Under the pieces are notes generated by a model that made no database searches, was not told the DNA's origin, and saw only the letters and a program-made list of their open reading frames with translations. Of a DNA stretch of 8,189 nucleotides, positions 1 to 6,818 are shown in pieces. This DNA is from Sphingomonas sp. Its GTDB lineage: Bacteria > Pseudomonadota > Alphaproteobacteria > Sphingomonadales > Sphingomonadaceae. The stretch is taken from NCBI GenBank assembly GCA_019747165.1, contig JAIERC010000093.1, forward strand, positions 1 to 8,189, written 5' to 3'. Position numbers and translations under genes: made by a program. Every line of letters starts with the position of its first letter. Positions within the stretch are counted from its first letter, which is position 1.

Positions 1-132
1 GAAAGGAACCCCAAGCGGATCGAAGTCCGGCGACCGGGGGTCGGCAGCGATGCCGGCCCCCATTTTGCGTTTGGGGACGAGGCCTTTTTCGGCCCGAAGG
101 CCGGGACGGTGGCAGACACATCGCCCGCCTAG
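1..132 (+). CDS. Possible 3' end of an unidentified upstream gene (partial)
   Basis: Reading frame 1 is open from the first base to a TAG at 130-132 and gives about 43 residues ending in GTVADTSPA. I do not recognise the family. In its favour, the middle codon position is the least GC-rich of the three and the third is the most, and the stop lies only 15 bases before the next start in the same direction, which would suit an operon. Against it, the other two forward frames are also open here, and a strong hairpin at 36-61 could mean the stretch is an intergenic terminator. No function is proposed. Confidence 0.35.
   Translation, partial: ERNPKRIEVRRPGVGSDAGPHFAFGDEAFFGPKAGTVADTSPA
36..61 (+). 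other. Strong hairpin with GCGA tetraloop, possible terminator
   Basis: Bases 36-46 pair with 51-61 as an 11-bp stem containing one G-T wobble, closed by a GCGA (GNRA-type) loop. The right arm is followed by the T-rich but interrupted run ATTTTGCGTTT. It could be a rho-independent terminator for a gene to the left, or just structure inside the 3' end of a GC-rich gene. A second, smaller hairpin (CGGCC-CGAA-GGCCG) follows at about 90-103. Confidence 0.35.
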
Positions 133-147
133 CGCTATCCCGGCATC

Positions 148-783
148 ATGCTGCCGCCCGTCCTCGATCAGTTTCCACTCGCGATCGGTCCCTGGCTCGA
201 TCTTGTCGGGTTGGCCGTATTCGCCGCCTCTGGCGCACTGGCGGCGGCCAAGCGCGGGCAAACGATTGTCACGCTCAGCATTTTCGCACTGGTCACTGGC
301 GTTGGCGGCGGCACGGTGCGCGATCTGCTGATCGGTGCACCCGTGTTCTGGGTGCATGACAGCCGGGCAGCGGCGGTTTGCCTGATCGTCGCTTTCGTCA
401 TCTGGATCACCCCGGAACGCTGGTGGCGCGGCCAGGCGCTCGACTGGTTCGATGCGCACGGTCTGGCCGCTTATGCGGTGTTCGGCGCGGCCAAGGCGCT
501 GGCATACGGCATTCCGCCCGTGCCCGCTGCGCTGATGGGCGTCGTCGCTGCCTGTGTCGGCGGCATCATCCGCGATGTGCTGGCAGGCGAACCGTCGATC
601 ATCATGCGGCCCGAGATTTATGTGACCGCAGCGGCGCTGGCGGCTGCGTTGTACGTCGGGCTGATCGTCTCCGGGGTGCCGGTCGCGCTGGCGGCTTTCT
701 TCGCGGCAGTGGCGGGCTTTGCGCTGCGGGCAGCGGCGATAGGCTGGAAGCTGGCACTACCGGCATATCGCGGACGGGGATAG
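148..783 (+). CDS. TRIC / UPF0126 family membrane cation channel
   Basis: The 211-residue protein is an integral membrane protein of the bacterial trimeric intracellular cation channel family (UPF0126, YadS-like). Its members form homotrimeric, monovalent-cation-permeable pores in the inner membrane; their physiological role in bacteria is poorly defined. The family's internal duplication is visible: GVGGGTVRD at residues 51-59 and GGIIRDVL at 138-145 are the two glycine-rich kinked-helix motifs, each at the centre of a three-helix repeat, and a final hydrophobic helix spans about 174-197. Length is typical of the family. The ATG at 148 is the first start after an in-frame TAG at 130-132; the ribosome binding site is weak. 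The gene ends 46 bases from a convergent operon, and no clear terminator is visible between them. Transport specificity cannot be read from the sequence. Confidence 0.9.
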   Translation: MLPPVLDQFPLAIGPWLDLVGLAVFAASGALAAAKRGQTIVTLSIFALVTGVGGGTVRDLLIGAPVFWVHDSRAAAVCLIVAFVIWITPERWWRGQALDWFDAHGLAAYAVFGAAKALAYGIPPVPAALMGVVAACVGGIIRDVLAGEPSIIMRPEIYVTAAALAAALYVGLIVSGVPVALAAFFAAVAGFALRAAAIGWKLALPAYRGRG

Positions 784-829
784 CGTCGTCGCTTCAATCG
801 TCAGGCCAGTCAGGCATAGCCGCTGGCGA

Positions 830-1552
830 TCAAGGCTCGCTCGGCGGATCGAAGGATGCGTCGTCGATCGGACCGCATTGAAACGATGTGACCGCCCCGC
901 GATCAACCGCTGCGCCGTCTGGGCCGAAAACGTCGAGATTATAGGCAACGCTGAGCCCGGCGACGCGACGATAATTGCGTGCTTCGACCCTGACTGCGGG
1001 CGAACCATGCGTGTCGACGACGCGCTGGATGAGGTGCGTTTTGCGATCAAACCAAACCTCTAGCGGCCGCCCGCCCTTGGGTGTGATCTCGATCACGTCA
1101 AAGCGTCTGTCGGCCTCTTTTGCGGCGCGAAGATAGGTGAATGTGGCGGGGAAGCGATCAGGGAAGAAAAAGCCGTTGATGCTGAGATAGTCGGTGACGA
1201 TGCCTTCCTCGATCCCGGCGGGATCAGACCGGCTGCGAACCTTGCCGCCCGGGCCGGTCTGCCATTGGACCTTACCATTGAACCCCATCGACCGACCCTG
1301 CCCCGCCCGCATGCTATCAACCCGCATGCCATAGCGCCGGAGGCTGAATGTTGTTGTGTAGGTGACGGCGCCATCGCCATGCGTGCCCTCTTCATGGCAG
1401 CCTTGCGGCGCGTCCCAGGCGGCACCGCCGGTGGCCCGCTTGGCGGCCGCGACGATTTGTTCTGCCTTGGATGGCAGTGCAGCGGCATGACTAGTGTCGC
1501 CAACGCCGGGGCTGATCAGCGTGGCAACCAAGGCGCTCAGGGCAGTCCTCAT
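830..1552 (-). CDS. Exported periplasmic protein, LolA-like fold suspected
   Basis: The 240-residue protein begins with a hydrophobic signal-like segment (about residues 4-24, probable cleavage near SHAA-ALPSK), so it is likely periplasmic. The mature part opens with a helix (KAEQIVAAAKRATGG, 28-42) resembling the N-terminal module found ahead of some sphingomonad retropepsin-like proteases. No Asp-Thr/Ser-Gly protease motif follows. The rest is beta-rich, with lines such as VIEITPKGGRPLEVWFDR (153-170) that resemble LolA/LolB or outer-membrane lipoprotein sorting proteins, which bind lipid in a half-barrel; this assignment is inference. Two cysteines (52, 226) could form a disulfide. AAGGAG lies 6 bases before the ATG. 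The start overlaps the preceding stop by ATGA, making this the third gene of the padR operon. Confidence 0.8.
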   Translation of the reverse strand: MRTALSALVATLISPGVGDTSHAAALPSKAEQIVAAAKRATGGAAWDAPQGCHEEGTHGDGAVTYTTTFSLRRYGMRVDSMRAGQGRSMGFNGKVQWQTGPGGKVRSRSDPAGIEEGIVTDYLSINGFFFPDRFPATFTYLRAAKEADRRFDVIEITPKGGRPLEVWFDRKTHLIQRVVDTHGSPAVRVEARNYRRVAGLSVAYNLDVFGPDGAAVDRGAVTSFQCGPIDDASFDPPSEP

Positions 1553-2181
1553 TGCATTCTCCTTGCATCATCATGTCGGGTTTGGGGCCAGGCCAATAGT
1601 GTCGGCACCGCAATGGCCTGCATCAACAGGGCATGAAATTCAGACGGCAGGCCCGGCGCGCTCCAGACGATCGATAGCTGTATTGCCACGGCAACAACGG
1701 CGACGGAAAACGCCGCGAACCATGCGCCGAGGAATCGCCGATAGTCCCGGCGGCTCAGGAACCAGGCCGCTAACAATTCCGCACAGCCCAGCGCGAGGAA
1801 ACAGAGGATCACAAAAGGGCGGCCAGCCTGATAGCTGGCAATCAGCGATCGGCTCGCGCCGTGCTGCAAAAGGGCTTCTTCCATGCCGTCGGGCGCACCC
1901 AGCAGCACCGGAACACCGTTAACCGCACACTGAAATCGCAGAACAGCGAAGAACGCCGTGAGCAAGGCGATCGACCACAAGCCCGCAGAAAACCGCGTTT
2001 CACCATCACAAACGCGCGCCCGCAACGCGGCAACCACACATCCAATGGCAAACCCCAGCGCCGCACGATCGGCATCGGCATGACCAATTTCGGCAATCAT
2101 CGCATCGCCCCATTGCCGGTGCGCCTTTGGCAACATGCGGCTGGCGATATCGCCCAAGGCATAGGCGACGCGTCGCATCAT
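1549..2181 (-). CDS. Multi-pass membrane protein of the padR operon, function unknown
   Basis: The protein has 210 residues and no recognised catalytic motif. Its N-terminal amphipathic region carries PKAHRQWGDAMIAEIGHADA (18-37), a Trp-Gly-x-Ala-Met-x-Ala-Glu pattern that I associate with proteins encoded beside padR genes in Caulobacter and sphingomonad relatives; this comes from memory, not a search. Hydrophobic segments follow at about 39-55, 66-86, 121-142 and 150-173, with a weaker one near 184-198, so four or five membrane passes are likely. The gene starts at one of two consecutive ATGs (2181 or 2178); the first overlaps the padR stop as ATGA, and the end overlaps the next start as ATGA. 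Such coupling implies fixed stoichiometry with the repressor and the exported protein. A sensor, anchor or permease role are all possible. Confidence 0.8.
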   Translation of the reverse strand: MMRRVAYALGDIASRMLPKAHRQWGDAMIAEIGHADADRAALGFAIGCVVAALRARVCDGETRFSAGLWSIALLTAFFAVLRFQCAVNGVPVLLGAPDGMEEALLQHGASRSLIASYQAGRPFVILCFLALGCAELLAAWFLSRRDYRRFLGAWFAAFSVAVVAVAIQLSIVWSAPGLPSEFHALLMQAIAVPTLLAWPQTRHDDARRMQ

Positions 2182-2483
2182 ATGCGGATTATCCCCGGCG
2201 CACTGTGCTCAGCAGCAGCAGCATCGATACAATCCTGCGCGAACACTATCCCTGCCGGGGTAAGGCGATAGGCATGCCGTGTCGGCGCACCGGGTCGGTC
2301 TGACGACCGCCATTCCGAGGCGAGGAGCCCCTGATCGGCCAATCGCATCAGCACCGGATATAATGTGCCGGATCGCAAGCCGATGTCCTTGGTCAGGTCA
2401 TAGCCGTATCGCCAATCAGTCGGTCGCGCCAGCAACGCCTGCAGCACAAGCATTGTTTGGGGAGAGGGTTTACGCCGCCGCAT
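2178..2483 (-). CDS. PadR-family transcriptional repressor (short form)
   Basis: The 101-residue protein is a winged-helix DNA-binding regulator of the PadR family. Diagnostic pieces are YGYDL (residues 26-30), SGTLYPVLMRLADQGLL (38-54, the recognition helix and following turn) and RHAYRLTPAG (69-78, the wing and start of the dimerisation helix). It is the short type, with only about 20 residues of C-terminal helix, so dimerisation relies on that helix. PadR proteins usually repress their own operon and a neighbouring transporter or envelope gene and are released by small hydrophobic ligands or stress; the ligand here is unknown. It leads a three-gene operon with ATGA overlaps. The ATG at 2483 has no good Shine-Dalgarno sequence, and an inverted repeat abuts it, which indicates autoregulation and possibly leaderless translation. 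Confidence 0.92.
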   Translation of the reverse strand: MRRRKPSPQTMLVLQALLARPTDWRYGYDLTKDIGLRSGTLYPVLMRLADQGLLASEWRSSDRPGAPTRHAYRLTPAGIVFAQDCIDAAAAEHSAPGIIRI

Positions 2484-2505
2484 TCGATAACTCTACATAT
2501 ATCGA
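2484..2505 (-). promoter_or_regulatory. Probable PadR operator: TCGATA-N10-TATCGA
   Basis: A perfect 6+6 inverted repeat (arms 2484-2489 and 2500-2505, 10-base spacer) lies directly against the padR start codon in otherwise GC-rich DNA. Arm size and spacing suit a dimeric winged-helix regulator, and the repeat covers the predicted -10 box, so bound repressor would block RNA polymerase. Assignment to PadR rests on position; binding is not demonstrated. Confidence 0.6.
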
Positions 2506-2517
2506 AAAACGCGTCAA
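2490..2517 (-). promoter_or_regulatory. Predicted promoter of the padR operon
   Basis: Read on the minus strand, TTGACG (2517-2512) matches five of six bases of the -35 consensus. After 16 bases comes TAGAGT (2495-2490), a four-of-six match to TATAAT. Only six bases separate this -10 box from the ATG, so transcription would begin at or next to the start codon and the message would be leaderless. Confidence 0.5.
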
Positions 2518-2643
2518 GACTGAGCAACCTGCAATCGGACAGATCGTCAGTGGCGGCAGCGGATCGGTTTCCGCAAACCTGCCCGGACTGCGACAGCTGG
2601 ATCCGCTAATCTTGGAAGCCTCAGGATAGTCAGCACAAGCCCG
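2506..2643. other. Intergenic stretch between padR and the acetyltransferase gene
   Basis: Apart from the padR -35 region at its left edge, I see no coding pattern here. A weak hairpin (GCGGA/TCCGC, 2559-2574) lacks a U-run on either strand and is not called a terminator. The two flanking minus-strand operons are therefore separated by about 140 bases without a clear stop signal. Confidence 0.4.
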
Positions 2644-3207
2644 CTAACCCCGAACCACCCCCACCTCGCTGAACGGCCTCGGCTCCACCGGCGGCACGCT
2701 TGGTTCGTTCAACTCGCATTGCCAGACGCCGACGTCGATCCACTGGCCCTGCTTATAGCCGACCTCGCGGTACACCCCGGCGCGGCGGAAGCCGACCGCT
2801 TCGTGCAGGCGGATCGAATAATCATTGGGCAGCGCTATCGCGCCGATCGCTTGGGTAAAGCCTTGGGCGCGCAGCGTATCGATCAGCGCCTCATAGAGCA
2901 GCCGCCCGGTGCCCTGCCCCTGCACTGGCCCGGCGACATAGATCGAGGTTTCGACGACATAGCGATAGGCAGGGCGATCGCGGAAGCGGGCGGCATAGGC
3001 ATAGGCCAGCACGCCGCCGCCTTCGGGGTCGCCATTGGTGGCGACGATCCAGGGGTAGAGCCCGTCCGATGCTGCCATCCGCGTGCGCATCTGGCGCGCA
3101 TCGGGCGCGTCGGTTTCGAACGACACCGTGCCGGTCAGCACGAACGGCGCATAGATTGCCGCAATCGCCCCCGCATCCTCCGGCCGGGCGGCCCGGATCG
3201 CAATCAC
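2644..3207 (-). CDS. GNAT N-acetyltransferase, phosphinothricin acetyltransferase-like
   Basis: From the GTG at 3207 this is a 187-residue Gcn5-related acetyltransferase of the Pat/Bar/MnaT/ArsN1 type. These enzymes move acetyl from acetyl-CoA to the amino group of amino-acid-like compounds such as phosphinothricin, methionine sulfoximine or arsinothricin. Visible features are IRAARPEDAGAIAAIY at the N terminus, the FE pair of the substrate loop (30-31), ETSIYV (87-92), the acetyl-CoA pyrophosphate loop QGQGTG (96-101), ALPN (125-128) and a C-terminal GFRRAGVYREVGYKQGQW. A longer frame starts at 3285, but its extra 26 residues are Arg-rich and overlap sppA, whereas the GTG start gives a GTGA overlap with the sppA stop and begins where the family domain begins. 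A Pro-rich tail of about 17 residues follows the domain. The true substrate is not determinable from the sequence. Confidence 0.88.
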   Translation of the reverse strand: MIAIRAARPEDAGAIAAIYAPFVLTGTVSFETDAPDARQMRTRMAASDGLYPWIVATNGDPEGGGVLAYAYAARFRDRPAYRYVVETSIYVAGPVQGQGTGRLLYEALIDTLRAQGFTQAIGAIALPNDYSIRLHEAVGFRRAGVYREVGYKQGQWIDVGVWQCELNEPSVPPVEPRPFSEVGVVRG

Positions 3208-5078
3208 AGGCCGAGGCGCGCCAGCACGATGCCCATCAGCGTCGTATCGGCGCCGCTCGGCGCTGCCGGAGCAAGACCGCCGCATTCGAGACAGCGTGCC
3301 TGCACGGCAGCCCCCGTTGCAAGCCGACGGACATCGCCCAGTGCCTGGGCAAAAACGGCGCGGCGCTGCTGCGCAATCCGCGAGAACGCATCGCCCGATG
3401 GCGTTGCCTCCTCGTCATCATCCTTGCGACCAAAATCGGCGGCAAATTTGCTGAACCAGCCCGGCTTTTTTTCGAGATATTCGGCATGCACCTTGGTGGG
3501 ATCGAGCTTGGCGCGGCGTGCAGCCTCATAAATCGCGTCCTGCAACGTACCAAAGCGATCGACCAGACCGATCTGGCGCGCGGTGCCGCCATCCCACACC
3601 CGCCCCTGCGCAATGCTGTCGACCTTCTCAGGCGTCATCTTGCGGGCAGTGGCGACGCGGGAGAGGAATTGGCGATAGCCATGTTCAATGCCCGCCTGCA
3701 AAATGCCGTCAACCTCGTCATTGGTGCCGCCAACCACATCGGGCTGGCCGCTGAGCGGCGCGGTCTTCACCCCATCAGAGGTGATGCCGAGTTTCTTCAG
3801 GCTGTTTTCAAAGGTGGGGATGATGCCAAAAATGCCGATCGATCCGGTGATCGTATTGGGTTCGGCAAAGATCGTATCCCCCGCCGTCGCGACCCAATAG
3901 CCGCCCGAGGCCGCGACCGAGCCCATCGACACAATAATCGGCAATTGCTGCGCCTTGGCTTCCAGGATCGCGAGCCGGATCGTTTCCGACGCCAGCGCCG
4001 ATCCGCCGGGCGAATCGACTCGCACCACCAACGCCTTCAGCTTCTTTTCGGCTAGCCCATCTAGCACCAGCTTGGAAATCGTGTCCCCCGCTGCTGTGCC
4101 TGGGCCCGCCTTGCCATCGACGATATCGCCAGCAACCGTGACGACACCAATCGCATCGCCACTGGTTGGCAGCGGATTAGCCCCAACGAAATCGGCATAG
4201 CGGATCGCGTTAAAGGTGCCGGCCGCCTTGCCGCTGCGTTGACCGACCAGTTCGGCTACGCGCTTGTCAAAGCTCAGCCGGTCGCCAAGCTTGTCGACCA
4301 GACCCGCCTTCAAATTGGCCGCAGCAATATTGCCCTGGGTAGCGGCCACCGCCGCGCCAGGCCCGGCCAGAAACTGCGCCGCCTGCGCCTTGGGTCGCGC
4401 CTTGCTGATGGCGTCCTTCCAATCGGTGAGCAAAGATCCATACAGCGCCTGGCTGGCGGCGCGCGCCTCGTCCGACTGATCGGAACGCGTATAGGGCTCG
4501 ACGAACGACTTGAACTTACCGACGCGATAGACGTGCACATTGACGCCAAGCTTGTCGATCAGCCCCTTATAAGAAAGCTGCGATCCGCCCGGCCCGGCGA
4601 ACAGGATGCCGCCCATCGGATTCATCCAAATCTCGCTGGCATTGGCGGCGAGGCGATAACCCGAATCGGTATAGCCCGTTGCGTAAGCAAGCACGGGTTT
4701 GCCGCTCGCGCGCACGCGGCCAAGCGCGCTTGCCACTTCGCTGACGGCTGACGGATAACCACCGGCAAAACTGTCGAGATCGAGCACAATCGCCTTGACG
4801 CGCTTGTCATCCTTGGCCGCATCGATCGCGCGGACCAGATCGCGCAGGCGGATCTGGCGCGGGCCGTCATTGCCGCCAAAGTTGAACTGCGCTTCTTCGG
4901 GTTGTTCGACGATCGTCCCGGCCAGATCGAGCACCAGCGCGCCATCCTTGATCCCGCGCGGATTGGGCCGGGCCGACAGCGCGGCAAACAATGCGCCAAA
5001 GAACAACAGCATCGCCACCAGGACGAGCGCGTCCTTGATGCCGACCAACAGCTTCCATGCGCCGCGCACCAGTTTCAC
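3204..5078 (-). CDS. sppA: Signal peptide peptidase SppA, long (67 kDa) form
   Basis: The 624-residue membrane-anchored serine protease cuts leftover signal peptides within the inner membrane, acting from the periplasmic side. One N-terminal membrane helix (about 14-35) precedes two tandem crotonase-like SppA repeats. By alignment with E. coli SppA from memory, Lys190 (GKFKSFVEPY) is the general base from the first repeat and Ser391 (SVAASGGYW) the nucleophile from the second, so both catalytic residues are present. Other family blocks are VVRVDSPGGSALAS (351-364) and TGSIGIFG (411-418). Length matches the E. coli enzyme. The start is GTG with AGGGAG about nine bases upstream; the nearby ATG at 5086 is out of frame. 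After about residue 545 there is a charged linker and a tail with a CLEC motif (596-599). The stop overlaps the acetyltransferase start. Confidence 0.95.
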   Translation of the reverse strand: MKLVRGAWKLLVGIKDALVLVAMLLFFGALFAALSARPNPRGIKDGALVLDLAGTIVEQPEEAQFNFGGNDGPRQIRLRDLVRAIDAAKDDKRVKAIVLDLDSFAGGYPSAVSEVASALGRVRASGKPVLAYATGYTDSGYRLAANASEIWMNPMGGILFAGPGGSQLSYKGLIDKLGVNVHVYRVGKFKSFVEPYTRSDQSDEARAASQALYGSLLTDWKDAISKARPKAQAAQFLAGPGAAVAATQGNIAAANLKAGLVDKLGDRLSFDKRVAELVGQRSGKAAGTFNAIRYADFVGANPLPTSGDAIGVVTVAGDIVDGKAGPGTAAGDTISKLVLDGLAEKKLKALVVRVDSPGGSALASETIRLAILEAKAQQLPIIVSMGSVAASGGYWVATAGDTIFAEPNTITGSIGIFGIIPTFENSLKKLGITSDGVKTAPLSGQPDVVGGTNDEVDGILQAGIEHGYRQFLSRVATARKMTPEKVDSIAQGRVWDGGTARQIGLVDRFGTLQDAIYEAARRAKLDPTKVHAEYLEKKPGWFSKFAADFGRKDDDEEATPSGDAFSRIAQQRRAVFAQALGDVRRLATGAAVQARCLECGGLAPAAPSGADTTLMGIVLARLGL

Positions 5079-5223
5079 GATCTCATTCTCCCTTTCCGGG
5101 CTGTCCCGGCATGCCTGAACCGCCTTTAGCCTTTAGTGTCTGGTTTCAGCAATACGCCTTTGCAGGGGTAGTCGGCCAGTGTTGGGACGTGACGAGGGCA
5201 AGAACGCGCGATAGGGCACGTCG
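5079..5223. promoter_or_regulatory. Divergent promoter region between sppA and the MATE gene
   Basis: This 145-base gap must hold the 5' signals of both divergent genes. For sppA, a possible minus-strand promoter is TTGCTG (5152-5147), a 17-base gap, then CTAAAG (5129-5124); the match is modest. A 7-base tandem repeat, CCTTTAG twice (5123-5136), overlaps that -10 region. For the transporter, AGGG lies about eight bases before its GTG, but no convincing promoter is visible. Confidence 0.35.
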
Positions 5224-6627
5224 GTGTCTGCTCCCCTGCCCCCCATCGGCGCGATCGATCGCGCGCCAGCCACGCTGCTGGATGAGCTGCGCGCGCTGAT
5301 CAATCTGGCTGCCCCGCTCGTGGGCGCCAATCTCGTCCAGATGGCGGTCTATGCCATTGACGTGATTTTCGTCGCGCGCCTGAACCCCGTCGATTTCGCC
5401 GCCGCGACGCTGGGCGTGTTCCTCTACAGCGTCGTGCTCTGGGCGATGCTCGGGCTGACGACCGCCTGCGCGCCGATCATCGCCGCCGAACTCGGCCAGC
5501 GCCGCCACGCGGTGCGCGAAGTGCGGCGATCCTTCCGAATGGCGTTGTGGCTGTCGGTGATCGGCGGCCTGCCCTGCCTTGTCCTGCTGGCGAATGGCGA
5601 GAGCGTGCTGCGGCTGGTGGGGCAAGACCCGCAGGTGGCGGCGCGCGCCGGGCAATTCCTGCACGTCCTGCTGATCGCGCTGATCCCGAGCATTGCCGCG
5701 GGCGTGATGCGCACCGTTGCCGCCGCGCTCGGCCGCCCCGGCTGGGCACTGGTCGTCACGCTGATGGCGCTAGGCTCTGCGCTCCTGGGCAACTGGGCGC
5801 TGGTGTTCGGCCATCTCGGCCTGCCCGCGCTGGGGCTGATCGGCTCGGCGATCGCGAGCGTCGTCACCACGCTGGCGATGCTGCTGGCGTTCATGGCGAT
5901 CCTGCTGCTCGACCCGCGGCTCAAGCGCTTCCGCCTGTTTGGCCGGTGGTGGCGACCCGAATGGCCGCGCCTCGCGCAAATCTTCAAACTCGGCCTGCCG
6001 ATCGCGATCGGCTTCACGCTCGAAGGATCGCTGTTCGGCGGGGCGGCGGTGCTGATGGGCTTGATCAGCGTGACCGCGGTCGCCGCGCACGCGATTGCGC
6101 TCAACATCGCCGCGATTGCCTTTCAAATCCCGCTCGGCATCGCTCAGGCGGCGACGATCCGCGTCGGCATGGCTTACGGCGCGCGCGACCCCGGCTGGAT
6201 GGCGCACGCGGGCTGGTGCGCGATCATGCTGGGCACCGGCGTGATGGCGCTGACCGCCAGCGCGATCTGGTTTGCGCCCAGCCTGTTCGTCAACGCCTAT
6301 CTCGACCTCAACGCGCCCGCCAACGCACAGACGATCCCGCTGGCGCTCAACTATCTGATGATCGCGGCGATGTTCCAGCTCTTCGACGGCGCTCAGGTGG
6401 TGCTGGCGGGGGCTTTGCGCGGCCTGCAGGACACGCGGATGCCGATGGTGATTGCGGGCTTTGGCTATTGGGTGGTCGGCTTCGGCACCGCCTGTCTGCT
6501 GGGCTTTGGGCTGCACTGGGAGGGCGTGGGGATATGGGTGGGGCTCGCAGCTGGGTTGCTGGCGGTGTCCGCCATGCTGCTGTGGCGGTGGGTTGGGCGC
6601 GAGCGGTTGGGGTTGGTGGTGGGGTGA
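5224..6627 (+). CDS. MATE-family multidrug/cation efflux transporter (NorM-like)
   Basis: The 467-residue inner-membrane antiporter exports cationic drugs or other organic compounds in exchange for Na+ or H+. Twelve hydrophobic segments in two bundles fit the family topology and length. By comparison with Vibrio NorM from memory, Asp46 (YAIDVIF), Glu267 (GFTLEGSLFGG) and Asp388 (FQLFDGAQVV) occupy the positions of the membrane-embedded acidic residues used for ion and substrate coupling. VLAGALRGLQDTRMP (393-407) is a typical MATE block. The start is GTG; no nearby ATG precedes the first helix, and AGGG lies about eight bases upstream. It is transcribed alone, away from sppA and toward the DUF559 gene. 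Substrate and coupling ion cannot be predicted. Confidence 0.93.
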   Translation: MSAPLPPIGAIDRAPATLLDELRALINLAAPLVGANLVQMAVYAIDVIFVARLNPVDFAAATLGVFLYSVVLWAMLGLTTACAPIIAAELGQRRHAVREVRRSFRMALWLSVIGGLPCLVLLANGESVLRLVGQDPQVAARAGQFLHVLLIALIPSIAAGVMRTVAAALGRPGWALVVTLMALGSALLGNWALVFGHLGLPALGLIGSAIASVVTTLAMLLAFMAILLLDPRLKRFRLFGRWWRPEWPRLAQIFKLGLPIAIGFTLEGSLFGGAAVLMGLISVTAVAAHAIALNIAAIAFQIPLGIAQAATIRVGMAYGARDPGWMAHAGWCAIMLGTGVMALTASAIWFAPSLFVNAYLDLNAPANAQTIPLALNYLMIAAMFQLFDGAQVVLAGALRGLQDTRMPMVIAGFGYWVVGFGTACLLGFGLHWEGVGIWVGLAAGLLAVSAMLLWRWVGRERLGLVVG

Positions 6628-6818
6628 GGGTCGCCCCAATTCACGTCGAACAGGAGTGACCTGCTCCCCTGAAACCGACCACTCGCCGAGGATTCGACCT
6701 TCGGCAGAAACTGGCCCGGATTCTGACTGGCAGAATTGTGGCGCGTCTTCGAGATAGCTACCGTTCAGAACTGCCGTGTCAGGCAAAGTGTTTCACGGAC
6801 AGAACAATCAACCGAGGG
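6628..6818. other. Convergent intergenic stretch with a small inverted repeat
   Basis: The MATE and DUF559 genes point at each other across 191 bases. No coding pattern was recognised. A perfect small inverted repeat ATTCTG-ACTGG-CAGAAT (6720-6736) could form a 6-bp hairpin in both transcripts, but without a T-run it is a poor intrinsic terminator. GC content begins to fall here compared with the MATE gene. Confidence 0.35.

Noticed and set aside
50..331. 93-codon plus-strand frame overlapping the TRIC gene start
   Set aside because: Ser/Arg/Pro-rich translation without family features; the TRIC frame explains the DNA.
2559..2574. Hairpin GCGGA/TCCGC as a terminator after the acetyltransferase gene
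   Set aside because: Five-bp stem with no U-run on the minus strand.
3208..3285. Longer N terminus for the acetyltransferase (ATG at 3285)
   Set aside because: The added 26 residues are Arg/Gly-rich, precede the domain boundary and overlap sppA deeply; the GTG at 3207 fits the family start and a GTGA overlap.
2719..4055. Long plus-strand open frames (270 and 328 codons) opposite the acetyltransferase and sppA
   Set aside because: They are antisense to well-supported genes, overlap one another, are rich in Arg/Ala/Gly and contain no recognisable domain; this is typical of stop-poor GC-rich DNA.
5547..6786. Overlapping frames in both directions across the MATE gene (370 codons +, 338 codons -)
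   Set aside because: Arg/Ala/His/Gln-rich low-complexity translations, with no initiation context, lying over a clear 12-helix transporter.
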